From Amoebophrya sp. AT5.2 (lineage: Eukaryota; Sar; Dinophyceae; Syndiniales; Amoebophryaceae), in NCBI GenBank assembly GCA_005223375.1, contig RXOD01005817.1, positions 1-12,402 of the forward strand: DNA of 12,402 nt, given 5' to 3'. The notes under the pieces were generated by a model. That model worked only from the letters and a program-made list of their open reading frames with translations, was not told the origin of the DNA and ran no database searches. Below are positions 1-8,410 of the stretch, piece by piece. Position 1 is the stretch's first letter. Each line of letters opens with the position of its first letter. Position numbers and translations under genes: made by a program.

Positions 1-96
1 TGGTAAGTGGGTACCTGGTAAGTACTAGGTAGTGGGTCCCCACTTGGGTGGCGGATTCTTGCCCTAGGTGGCGAGTGCGTTAGGGCGCTCTGCGCC
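1..96 (-). repeat. Introner-like repeat, copy 1 (3' end of element in minus-strand sense)
   Basis: On the plus strand this begins with two TGGTAAGT motifs (2-8 and 16-22), has a perfect AGTGGG/CCCACT inverted repeat (31-36 and 39-44), and ends with a block at 61-91 that matches 12372-12402 at 29 of 31 positions. A GGCGC-TCT-GCGCC hairpin (84-96) follows. The orientation is the same as in the copies near 8330 and 12300. Those two sit at the 3' end of minus-strand introns, so by analogy this copy may end an intron whose next exon lies left of the window. It starts only about 30 bases after the stop of the gene at 126-932. It could also be an intergenic copy. The repeat itself is certain; its role as an intron is inference. 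Confidence 0.6.
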
Positions 97-125
97 GGGA
101 GTGACCGCGAGAAAAAGCGCGGCAA

Positions 126-932
126 CTACGAGCTTCTTGGGGAATTTTGCGACGCAGCACGCAAACTGCATGGCGTTACTCGTGCCGCTGGGAGTGATCT
201 GCATCTGGTTCCTTCATAGAACTGCTTCGGGACCTCCATGTGCGTGAACAGCTTGTCCACCACGTTCCAAAACCCGGCCCGGTCCCCCGCTTTCGCCAGC
301 GCGTTGTCCGCGTTGGCCTCGGCCCGTTTGGCCTCGCCGAGGGCCTTGGTCGAGTGGATTTCGAACTCGGCGGACATCTGCTCGATCTTCGCCGGGTCCA
401 TGGCCGTCACCTGCTCCGCAGTCACGAAAGACGTGCTCTTCTGCGAGAAGAAACTCGATGGGGAACTGGTGGTGCAGCTTCTTATATTACAACTGCTAGA
501 TGAAGTACTGCGGCTGCTAGATGATGAGGAGCCGGCAGTGGTTGCCGATCTGCTGCCACCACCAGACAGGGGCGACCCCGTTCTGTCCACCGAAACCGAA
601 CAAGAGAAGTGGTGCCCGGCCTGCCGGTGTCGGCCCTTCGAAGGAGTGAGAAATAGCGACGGTGATGACGGTGTGGCCGGGCCTGTGTCGAGCAGAGACG
701 TTTTCACAGCAGTGGCCGCATGATGCGGCGCGTGAAGATGATGTGGTGACCCCCAGGCCCTGGATGAAACTCCACCACGACCGCTGCCATCGTGCAAGGG
801 TGATGAAGCCGAAACCAGGAGTGGCGGCGAAGACGGCTCCAATGGATGAGTGTGGGGTCGCGCCCAGCTTCGACCGTTCACGGTGCGCTCAAACGTGTCA
901 AGCAACGTACTGCTGCAGTGCCACAACGTCAT
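126..932 (-). CDS. Hypothetical Ser-rich protein with helical C-terminal segment
   Basis: This is an open frame of 268 codons. The ATG at 932 is the first Met after an in-frame TAA 15 bases upstream, and an ACAG stands just before it that could serve as a splice or trans-splice acceptor. Residues 1-155 are low complexity, with Ser, Thr, Pro and His runs such as a Ser tract near 135-150. Residues about 165-240 look like true coding sequence: a charged Ala/Glu/Lys helix, then a Phe/Trp-containing stretch ending in MEVPKQFYEG. The last 30 residues are Arg/Ser-rich and may be intron read-through, because an introner-like repeat begins just past the stop; the real exon may end near 190-205. The VPK plus aromatic ending resembles the C-terminus of the large protein encoded next to it (VPKDWF). 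No family is recognised. Confidence is good for the C-terminal half and weak for the N-terminal half and both ends. Confidence 0.5.
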   Translation of the reverse strand: MTLWHCSSTLLDTFERTVNGRSWARPHTHPLEPSSPPLLVSASSPLHDGSGRGGVSSRAWGSPHHLHAPHHAATAVKTSLLDTGPATPSSPSLFLTPSKGRHRQAGHHFSCSVSVDRTGSPLSGGGSRSATTAGSSSSSSRSTSSSSCNIRSCTTSSPSSFFSQKSTSFVTAEQVTAMDPAKIEQMSAEFEIHSTKALGEAKRAEANADNALAKAGDRAGFWNVVDKLFTHMEVPKQFYEGTRCRSLPAARVTPCSLRAASQNSPRSS

Positions 933-1669
933 TCTGTTATACCTTTACGCAGCTGCTGCGTCGTGCAGGTGCTCTTGTTGTTCTCGTAGGTTGAATGATG
1001 CTGCACAAGGCCTACACGAAATCACTGTCAACATCCCTCTACGTTTTCAGATAGTGCTCATCCGCTGTCAACATCTCTCTTCCGGTGCTTATCCGGCGTC
1101 GAAAATAAGATCGCTCTCATCTTGATCTTTTTCTCTTGCAAGCGATGCCGATTTCTCTCACAAGTAGCTGCGATAGCGAGCGAAGACGAATGGAAATGGG
1201 CTCCCCCCGACGCAAAACTTCGTTCGGGTTCCCGCGATAACCTGCAGCGTTCACGTCGATTGCGGACTGAGACTGACGCACCTGGCCGTGTGCACGAGCA
1301 TGCATCTATCTTGCCGCAAGGATCATAGCGTGAATATCAATATCGACGTATGGCTATGGTGTCGAAAATGTAGTCGATGGTATGAAATATCAAATATGGA
1401 TGCGTCGGTCTGAAGATATTATTTTTTCCCGCAAAATAAAAATATGAATCATGGAACCAACCCCGTAACGCTGTTCGGTTGATGCAGTCTATCGCTATCA
1501 CGCTTGCGCAGCACTACAGCTGGCGCGCATCAACATCAAGAACAAAAGGAGGCACAGAGACAGATGCAGATCCTGCGTGTCCAAAACTAACGCGAAGCGA
1601 ATTCATTGTACATTTATGATTATCGTCCTATGTAAGTAGTCATTGTGGTTGGTGAAGATAAATAGCGTT
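933..1669. other. Intergenic spacer between the large coiled-coil gene and the Ser-rich gene
   Basis: No convincing coding sequence is seen on either strand. Short open frames here lack codon structure and low-complexity character like the neighbours. The spacer holds the imperfect tandem duplication at 1025-1095 and an AT-rich part at roughly 1330-1460 and 1600-1680. It should contain the 3' untranslated region of the gene ending at 1670 and the 5' leader of the gene starting at 932. No obvious promoter motif was found. Confidence 0.5.
1025..1095. repeat. Imperfect tandem duplication, two units
   Basis: Two adjacent units both start CTGTCAACATC and end in a GTGCT(C/T)ATCCG box. The first is 40 bases (1025-1064) and the second 31 bases (1065-1095); the second lacks about nine internal bases. 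It lies in the spacer upstream of the gene starting at 932. Function is unknown; it is probably a local duplication. Confidence 0.6.
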
Positions 1670-4600
1670 TTATTTGTTGTTCTCCCCACTCGCACTCCCG
1701 CTTCCCGCCACAAACCAGTCCTTCGGCACGGTGGTCTTTCCCCGCACATCCTGCATGAAGCGCTGGTAGTTTCCCGCGATCTCGTTTAGGCCGCCGTTTA
1801 CCGCCAGCGACGCCTGCACCACGTGACGCTGCTCGATGCCTGGCTCCGCGAACAAGAGGCTTTCTTTCGTTTTGCTCTCCCCACCTCGAGGACCTCCTCG
1901 TCGTGCCCCGCTTGAGCTAGTCCCCCCCTGCGTGGACGAGGTGGACACCGGTATGGTGGTCGAGACGCGCGGCGCGGTAACGGACAGCGATCCGCGGAAG
2001 GGAGAGGGCGGGCGATGAGCAGAAGCTCCTGCAGGCAGCGAAATACTAACCGCCGAGAGAGAGGCGTTGCGAACCAGCGACCCGGAACGCGAAGCAGAGG
2101 CGGATGAAACAGCGGGAACCTGGGATTCACATATAATGAGGAGGCATATTTATTTAGAATGAGATGGAAGATCACATTGAAATTCTTGATACTTACTTAT
2201 CGCCCGTGGCATTTGTAGATCATGTTGAAAGTCAGAACAGCGAGCAGTTGCAAAATGTAGACGTAAAGTAGCTACAGTAAGTTTACTAAAAATAAGAAAG
2301 TAAGTACCTTCAGCGTCCAACCAGGTACTTGCGTTCTTGGTTGCGCGAAGCCCTGTGTCCCTACCGGATTCCACATCTTCTGTCCCTCGCCCAAAGCGGA
2401 ATTTCCGATAGAAGCCTCGAGGTTGGGGACGATCTGTCGTCGTTCCCGGGGGGACTGCAGCTGCCGCGGGGAGCCTAGGTCTGTAGAGTAGTTCGACTTC
2501 GAGTCGGCGCCGGCGCCGGCGGAGCGCTGCACTAGTATTTCGCCAGCTCGAGTTTGTGTCTGTGCTCCGCCAGGCGGCAGCGGTGCCACGACCGACTGCG
2601 ATCTGGGCTCCCCTACGGAAGAAGTAAGCGTCATCCCTGCCGCCCCGGGAACAACGAATGTCGGTAGAAATGCCCCGCGCGCGGAAAGCGGCGGCGGATC
2701 GGAAAAATTTCCACCAGTCGTGATTGCTCGCGCGGTGAAGAGAGGGGCAACGATGGGGAGCTGTCGCACGCTCCGCGACTGGTTGAGCGTATTCGTGACG
2801 TCGACGTTCAACTTCTTCGCTCCTGCACCTGATCCGGAGGACATCACAATCTCCGCGTTATTTAAAAGACTGATGTCCTTGCTCTGCCCGGCTCCGACGA
2901 CCAGCCGCGGCGTCTCCGGTGCTTGATCAGGATCGTGAGCAGATAGCGCGGTGGCTTTCGAGGGCTGTTGCGACGAAAGCGAAGCAGGAACTTGCTTGCT
3001 GCTATTCCACGCACCATTAGGTTTAGGTGCACCGCCACCGGCTTTTATCATATCCAGAATTGGGGACGTCGGCTGCTCATGCGCTTGCGTTGTACTTGTA
3101 GCTCCTGCTTTCGGGGAGTTACTTCTCTGCACGGCCCGCTTGATCGCGACGTGGTCGATTTTCAGCCCCCGCCCCCGCGGCGTTAGGTGCACCACCTCGT
3201 TCGCACCAGTTTTCCCTTCTCCCTGCAGGCACTCCTCCTCGTAGTACCGCTCTAGCATCGTCGGCTCTGTCTCGATTTCGCTCGCCTTCCGCTCCAGCAT
3301 CTTTTTCGCCGACTCCGCCTTCGCCACTTGCTTCTTGTCCACGACAGACTCCGCCGCCCCCTGCTCCGACGTCGACCCCTCCAGCACCTCCTCCACGAAC
3401 GCCCGCAGCTCCTTGCGCTCCTTCTCGCGGCGCGCGAGTTCTTTCACTTTCACCTCCTCCAAAAACTTGCGGGTGTAAACTACGTTGTCCTGCTGCTCGT
3501 ACGTGTTTCGTTGGCGCCGCACCTTCACCCTCTGCAGAAACTTCGCTGCCTTCTGCAGCAGCTCGCGCTTGAACGCGGACGTGGTGGGCGTTAACGCGAG
3601 GTTGCGCAAGTCCGCGTCCTCGCCCGCCAGCGCCTCGCTCGCCGTGGAATAACGCTCGAGAATGGACGTGCTGTTGCCGGCAGTGCCAGAAAAACCACGC
3701 TGGTCGGTGGTAGTGCTGTACCGCTCGAATTCTGACAGTCCTCCTCCTCTCAGGGCACCACCTAGCAGCTCCTGCCGCACCGTGTCGGTATATTCCTGGG
3801 TAGTCATGGTTACGGGACCGATCTGGATCGTGGCCTCTTCATCCTCGCTGGTGTCGCCGGCGTGGAGCGACTTCAGCTCCCGGTCGAGCATCGCTTGCTC
3901 CTCTGGGGAGAGGGCGTCCAGGAATCCCTGTCCCTCCTCATCCACCGAACCACCAGAGCCGATTGACACAAAAGTCTCGAAGTTGCTCCGCGTCCGCTCT
4001 CCCGCGTCGACGTTGGCATCGATCAGACGCGTCGCGTCGACGTCTTCTTCCCCGGCCGCGTCGGAAGGATGAGCGTGTAGTTGAAGATCTGGTGCAGGTT
4101 CTTGTGGAGCAGCGTTTTTTTCGTTCGAGGAGTTTCGCGAGCTGCGCAGGATTTCCTTCGCCCGGACGAGTTTTTCCTGCTCCAGTTTCGCGCGCAGGTC
4201 CTCGTGCAAGTCCAGTTCCTGCTTCCAGTCCTGCAGGAAGTGCTTGTTTTCGTTTACAATTTTCAGCCATTTCTCCTTCTGCTCCGCACTCACATTCGGC
4301 ATGTAAAAGGGCGAGTCGCACTTGTTGAAGTCCACGCCGCCGTGCGCGTCGAGGGGCTCCTGCGCGATCGCCTTCTGCACGTCGATCCCGACCGGGGGCA
4401 CCAGGATGCCCCGGCTCTGCATGTATACGCGCTGGTTGATCAGCCCCGCGCGCTCGTGGTGGCCCTGCGTAACGGCAAGGGTTGTAACGCCTCCCGTCGC
4501 AGATGATGGTACCACCTCCGCGCTGCTCGTCTGCTGTAGAAGTTGTTTCTCCTTCTGCTCCGAAGTTGATACCGGTAGTTTGTAGTCGGGTTGATCCTGC

Positions 4601-5980
4601 AACAGCGTGAGCGCGAATGCCGGCGACTTGCGGAACGCGGCCGCGTGCAGCTGCTTCTGCAACTCCAACGCCTGCCTTTCTTTTTCTTTCTCAGCAGCCT
4701 CTTCCACTTGTTTCTTCCGGTGCCGCTCGGCGTCCAGTTTCGGGCGCTGCGCCGCGAAATCCTCCGTGTGCTGCACCCACGACCGGTGCTCCGATGTTGG
4801 GCCGATGCCCAGCTTCTGCAGCGTGTGCAAGTGCCGCTCCTCCTTCGACTTCGCCGTGGTGTGGGCGTGGGATTTGTGGCTTCGCGGTCCAGAAGTCGGC
4901 GACTCCTTGGAACCACCTCCAATGAGAGAAGCCGCTTGGGGCTGCGGGTGATGTGTTCTTGGGGGCGAAGGCGCTGCGGAGGTGATCTTGTTCTCGTGGC
5001 TGATTATAGCAACGGCGTCGAGCTGCTCGTGCTCCTGCTGTTTCAGCAACTTTTTCTCCTCCTCCTTCTCGAGCAAGATCTGATCGCACTCGCGCTGAAT
5101 CATGGCCGCGTAACCGTTCACCTGGAAAGCCATTTTTTAGCGAGGGTTGCAATCATTCAAGAAGATCAAGATCTTCAACACTCGTACTCGTCTAGCTTAT
5201 AGGAGCGAGTTCTAAAAACTTCCATTTCCAACTTGGAGTAACGACCAAACAGCTGTAGCAGCAGACCTTTTTCCACAGCGTTTCTTTTTCCGCCGCGATT
5301 TCTTCGTCTACTTTCCGCATTTGCGCCATGTATCCGCTGTCCAGTTCTCGCAGTTTCTCCATCTTTTCTTTGAACGTTTGTTCCCGTAACTTGATGCGTT
5401 TCTCCCCGTAGTCCTTCGAGATGGTTGCCAGTGTTTTTTGCAGTTTCCGGTCGATCTGCTCGCACTTGGCCCGCACCTGCTTCAGGTATTGCGCACTGAT
5501 CAAGTCGCGCTGATCCAAGGTGAGTCCCGTAAAATCGGTGAGCAGCAGATCCGATGCCTTCGACAACAAGTCGTCGTCCTCGTCGCGGTGGATTTCCTGA
5601 ATCTTCGTCATGTTGGTGCTGTCGTGTGCCTCTTGCTCTTGAAGATGCGGCTGCTGTTCCTCGGCATGTAGTTGTGTTTCTAACAGTTCGCGCTCGTGGG
5701 CGAACACCGACTGCGTGTAGGCTGGAGTATCCTGTTCCTGTTTCTCGACGACTAACCCAGCAAAAGTGGGTATCTGATCACGACCTTCGTGTTGCTTGTG
5801 CTTTACCTCCGCGGCCGCATCCGTGTCCTCCTCCAGAAAAAAACTGTACTCGCCAGAGTGGCCCGAGACGGACTGCAGCTCCGCACCATTGGAGGATTCC
5901 AACTCGGAGGAAGACACCTCGGGAGCCCGCAAATCCTGCACGGCCGAAGCGGGGGGCAAGGGGGTCGTAGTGGGGGCCAT
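1670..5980 (-). CDS. Large coiled-coil protein, about 1325 aa, three exons
   Basis: The coding exons are 5980-5267 (238 codons), 5121-2308 (938 codons) and 2119-1670 (149 codons plus TAA). The start ATG at 5980 follows directly on an in-frame TAA. Both introns are GT-AG and phase 0. Joining across the first gives a continuous charged helix (...ETLWKK then VNGYAAM...), which supports one gene rather than two. Order of parts: acidic Pro/Ser/Gln-rich N-terminus (1-140); coiled coil (about 150-280); His/Pro/Ser linker; Lys/Glu/Gln helices (about 330-410); a less repetitive core near 458-567 with an RGILVPPVGIDV segment followed by a long helix; ERYST-type repeats near 702-735; a basic helical segment (about 755-835); and a long disordered Ser/Pro/Gly tail. 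The last exon ends in a helix plus VPKDWF and a Gly/Ser tail. There is no signal peptide or membrane segment, so a cytosolic or cytoskeletal scaffold is plausible, but I do not recognise the family. Confidence 0.72.
2120..2307 (-). other. Intron 2 of the large coiled-coil gene (GT-AG, phase 0, 188 nt)
   Basis: The donor reads AAG|GTACTTAC just after the codons GWTLK, and the acceptor reads ATCCCAG|GTT at 2120. The reading frame stays open on both sides, while inside the intron it hits stops and the sequence becomes AT-rich. The donor bases lie inside a 9-bp perfect inverted repeat: plus-strand 2298-2306 pairs with 2190-2198. A GTACTT donor is also used at 12127. Confidence 0.75.
5122..5266 (-). 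other. Intron 1 of the large coiled-coil gene (GT-AG, phase 0, 145 nt)
   Basis: The donor is AAAAAG|GTCTGC at 5266 and the acceptor is CTTTCCAG|GTG at 5122. Splicing joins two coiled-coil stretches in frame. Inside lies a perfect GAAGATC-TT-GATCTTC hairpin. An ATG at 5133, eight bases before the acceptor AG, would give a separate downstream gene starting MAFQ; I prefer the spliced model because the frames and the helix match. Confidence 0.65.
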
Positions 5981-6712
5981 TTATGTCAAATTTGATGTCC
6001 CGGACGGAGCGAAAGTGGGTCCAAAGTTAGTTCAAACCCACTCGGGCTCTTCGCCCTCCGACGCAAGCTGGGCAAAGTGTAACTTACGCCTAGGGTTGCT
6101 GTTCCTATTATGTGTATGAGAGAACGAGGATAAACGAAGCAGAGCTGCGTGAAGCTGAAGGAGCACTTACTTACTTGGTGCGTTGAGAATTTTATTGAGC
6201 TGTCACTATTCAAATGCCGCGCGTGGTGCATGCAGGATAAACATGATCATGCACCTGCTCGGGCACTCGGTTGCAAAACAAAAGCGGAAGGGCAGTCGAA
6301 AAAACGAAAAGAAAAAAAAACGGAAGTAGGCGGTGCGTGAGGGTTCTTAAAACGAAAAAACTAGACACACGGCACGGATGCGGACGCGACGCCTTTCCTG
6401 TAAAATCAACACGAGCGGAATGAAAGAAACCACAATTCCTGCCTGCGCTTCAGACACTTTCAGAAGACGAGCCGACACTGAAAACAGTGTGAGAGACGTT
6501 GAATATCACATCAAATCTCCGACTCCGCGATCATGATCTTGAGTTACACGACGCACAGGAAGATCTACATCAGCAGGCAAAGGCATGTTTGCCTTGTGGT
6601 CGCAAGAAGACTTTACCGCAACAGACAACAGAGAGATGGATATTCCAATTCTTTCATATTCATGGGTGCAGCACGACCAGCCACGGCGGAAGCGAAGCAA
6701 GAGCATAGCGGG
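5981..6712. other. Spacer and probable 5' leader of the large coiled-coil gene
   Basis: No supported gene lies here. Minus-strand signals include a long pyrimidine tract (about 6330-6297) that could serve a downstream acceptor. There is also a candidate leader intron from GTAAGTAAGT near 6176 to TTTGCCCAG near 6067, about 110 nt. A hairpin (6014-6042) lies 34 bases upstream of the ATG. The leader intron would not add coding sequence, because a stop stands directly before the ATG at 5980. The AT-rich part of 6340-6700 probably holds the 3' untranslated region of the gene ending at 6713. Confidence 0.4.
6014..6042 (-). repeat. Inverted repeat in the probable 5' leader
   Basis: AGTGGGT (6014-6020) and ACCCACT (6036-6042) are perfect 7-bp complements with a 15-nt loop. 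A short GGGC...GCCC pair follows immediately at about 6044-6056. In the RNA this would form one or two hairpins 34 or more bases before the start codon at 5980. Any role in translation or splicing is inference. Confidence 0.4.
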
Positions 6713-7324
6713 TTAGAGTGTGAGAGCATCCTTCAGGCTCCAGTTCCAGATTGGCCATTTCCAGGGGAACAGGATCTTTTGCGCGTAGTACTCTACGGTT
6801 TTGTGGTCGTCCACCCCTTCCCCGTCTTTCAGCGAGTCCGTCTCCACGTCTTCGGCGTACACGCGGCAGCCGACCTCTCTTTTGTTCGCGTGTGGATCGC
6901 TCGAGAAGTCCTCGCTCGGCGAGAAGTTGCCTCCCGTGCTCTTGCCCCAGGTAAGCCGGTGCGGGTACTTGTGTGCGAGGTCCTTCACGATCCACTCCTG
7001 TCCCTCCGCCGTGGCCGAGCGGTCGATCGTCAACGAAGTCGCCGCCTCGGCGACCATGTCCCGCACGATCGTGCCGCACAGGCACTGCCAGGAATCCCTC
7101 AAACCCCGCCCGTCCGTCGAGTGCCCGCGCCGCATCTTCGACCAGGCCTCGAGGAAGTTGCCCGACGGCTTGCCGCAAATCGCGTGCTTGCAGAGGTCGT
7201 CGTCAAACTCCAAGCAGTACCCCTTGCCGTCGAAACCCTCCCGCCCACTGTCGCCGCAGGGATTCAACCGCCCGTGGAGGAGCGAAAGCTGCTCCACGAA
7301 GGACGTTCTTGGCGGAAACATCAT
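6713..7324 (-). CDS. Hypothetical Cys- and Trp-rich protein, 203 aa
   Basis: This is an open frame from a double ATG at 7324 to TAA at 6713, with an in-frame TGA 30 bases upstream. The composition is that of a folded protein: seven Cys, several Trp, few low-complexity runs, and alternating acidic and aromatic segments. Visible pieces are an N-terminal GDSGREGFDGKGYC stretch with a Cys pair soon after (DLCKHAICGK), a WQCLCGTIV segment near the middle, and a Trp-rich end (FPWKWPIWNW). The opposite-strand frame of 267 codons over the same bases is Arg/Val/Leu-rich and looks like a shadow. A pyrimidine-rich tract and AAAAG at 7360-7361 upstream could be the mRNA acceptor. I do not recognise the family. 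It could instead be the last exon of the gene to its right: a donor GGTAAGG near 7947 and a CCAAG acceptor at 7308 are phase-compatible. Confidence 0.65.
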   Translation of the reverse strand: MMFPPRTSFVEQLSLLHGRLNPCGDSGREGFDGKGYCLEFDDDLCKHAICGKPSGNFLEAWSKMRRGHSTDGRGLRDSWQCLCGTIVRDMVAEAATSLTIDRSATAEGQEWIVKDLAHKYPHRLTWGKSTGGNFSPSEDFSSDPHANKREVGCRVYAEDVETDSLKDGEGVDDHKTVEYYAQKILFPWKWPIWNWSLKDALTL

Positions 7325-7942
7325 GATGATGGATGATGATCGAGACGAGGGTCAGGGGCCTTTTGTGTTGGTGGAAAAAGAAAAAGCTAAATGATCGAGA
7401 TCGACGCAGGAGATCCAGTTGATTCTCGCACGGCCTTGATAACGTTGACTTTCTGCTCCTGAAGCGCCCCCAAGACGAAGACGAATACCACTCACGCACG
7501 ACGAGGAGTGTAGCGAAGACTACCACTAGTAGTGGTACTAGTCACCGACGGTGACTTTGAGTTTGAGATGCGACTGCGACAGCGACACGAGACAGAAAAA
7601 ACCATAAAACATGATCCGGAGCAGGAGCTAGCACGCTTCACCGATTGCGATTTTGATTTTGATTCGAAGCCGAAGCGATCCTGCTCTCAGACCTTCTCGC
7701 TCTCGTCATCGACCCGATTTTCTTACGGCACGACGAAGGTGGGTGGACGCGATGGCATCATGCAGCGTTGACCGCAGAACTGCAAATTGGCGCAAGCTTT
7801 GCCCAATGTGACGAGTGTCACCAACCTTGTCGAAAATTGAAACAAGAATAAACAGAAACCAATTACAGAAAGTTCAAGAAGTTCTTCACAGGATCAAAGT
7901 TTCTTCAGCACTAGTGTTCTCCGGGTAGCTGCCGTTGTAGCC
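7325..7942. other. Spacer, or possible long intron, between the KTSHWAW exon and the Cys/Trp-rich gene
   Basis: No coding sequence is supported. The spacer holds the double palindrome at 7521-7556, a GTGAC-GAGT-GTCAC hairpin near 7807-7820, a run of GATTTT repeats near 7645-7665, and a pyrimidine-rich minus-strand tract at about 7387-7362 that could precede a trans-splice acceptor. If the GGTAAGG overlapping the stop at 7943 is used as a donor, this whole stretch would be an intron. Confidence 0.4.
7521..7556. repeat. Two adjacent perfect palindromes
   Basis: The first is TACCACTA-g-TAGTGGTA at 7521-7537; after two bases comes AGTCACCG-a-CGGTGACT at 7540-7556. Each is a perfect 8-bp inverted repeat around a single base. 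Such sites can extrude as cruciforms or bind dimeric proteins. They lie about 200 bases upstream of the ATG at 7324. Confidence 0.7.
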
Positions 7943-8325
7943 TTACCCGTGGCCCCAGTCGTATTTTTGCAGCCTGGAGACAACGTCCCGCAGCCACTGC
8001 GGGGAGTCGGCGCAGTTCTTCCAAAACTCGTTAAAGAAGTGGATTCTCCCGTGGTCAATTTGTGGGATCACGGCAGACGTCGCCCGCGGTTTTTTGTTTC
8101 CCGGACTAGACTTCAAGGAAATCCTATTTTCCTGCAACCTACAGATCGTTTCGAGCACGTCGCGCCACTGCTTGCACACGTCCTTGTTCTCCTCCGCAAA
8201 CAGCAAGGCCGCCGTCTCCGCCGTCACCTTGGTTCGCGGAGATGGCTCCGAGAAACCCTCCTTGTCGGTCGGCCACGCGTACCAGGCCCAGTGGCTCGTT
8301 TTGCACCCGCTCCTTTGTCGGGACC
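7943..8325 (-). CDS. 3' exon encoding a KTSHWAW-motif domain (end of the gene starting at 10272)
   Basis: About 126 residues read from near 8325 to TAA at 7943. The sequence is compact and Trp-rich: SGCKTSHWAWYAWPT near its start, then an EETAA-like helical part around KQWRDVLETICRL, then DHGRIHFFNEFW and a final helix ending WLRDVVSRLQKYDW. The G-x-K-T-S-H-W-x-W segment followed by an aromatic-Pro pair resembles the start of DUF1810-type proteins (PF08837), but I offer that tentatively. There is no ATG in frame, and the frame runs upstream only into an introner-like repeat, so this is best read as a downstream exon. The exact first base is unresolved; 8325 keeps the frame with a GT donor at 8690 but then needs a CT-type intron end. 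The stop overlaps a GGTAAGG sequence, so a further exon cannot be excluded. Confidence 0.6.
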
Positions 8326-8410
8326 AGATGGTAAATGACCGACTTTGGTAAATGAGGGGCACTGGGACGGCCCCACTTGTCGTGTGGCGACTGCCGAGGA
8401 AGGCGCTCTG
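8321..8410 (-). repeat. Introner-like repeat, copy 2
   Basis: On the plus strand this divergent copy has two TGGTAAAT motifs (8329-8336 and 8346-8353), a GGGAC...GCCCCACTTG core, a GTGTGGCGA box and a GGCGCTCT end near 8403-8410. The order of parts matches copies 1 and 3 in the same orientation. It forms the 3' part of the intron between the exons ending near 8691 and starting near 8325. Confidence 0.55.

Noticed and set aside
238..723. Plus-strand open frames opposite the Ser-rich gene
   Set aside because: The structured minus-strand helix and VPK segment are more protein-like; the plus frame looks antisense. It cannot be ruled out fully because the minus-strand N-terminal half is low complexity.
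5122..5133. ATG at 5133 as the start of a separate 953-residue gene
   Set aside because: The ATG sits just before a good CCAG acceptor whose downstream frame continues the coiled coil of the upstream exon in the same phase, so it is more likely intron sequence.
4591..5202. A plus-strand open frame of 203 codons opposite the coiled-coil exon
   Set aside because: Leu/Arg/Phe-runs mirror the Lys/Glu/Gln codons of the minus-strand coiled coil; it is a shadow.
6026..6042. GTTCAAACCC resembling a tRNA T-arm
   Set aside because: No acceptor stem, D-arm or anticodon arm can be placed around it; it is explained by the simple inverted repeat.
6533..7336. A plus-strand open frame of 267 codons overlapping the Cys/Trp-rich gene
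   Set aside because: Its translation is Arg/Val/Leu/Pro-rich with no domain pattern, as expected for the antisense of a GC-rich coding exon; the minus-strand frame has balanced folded-protein composition.
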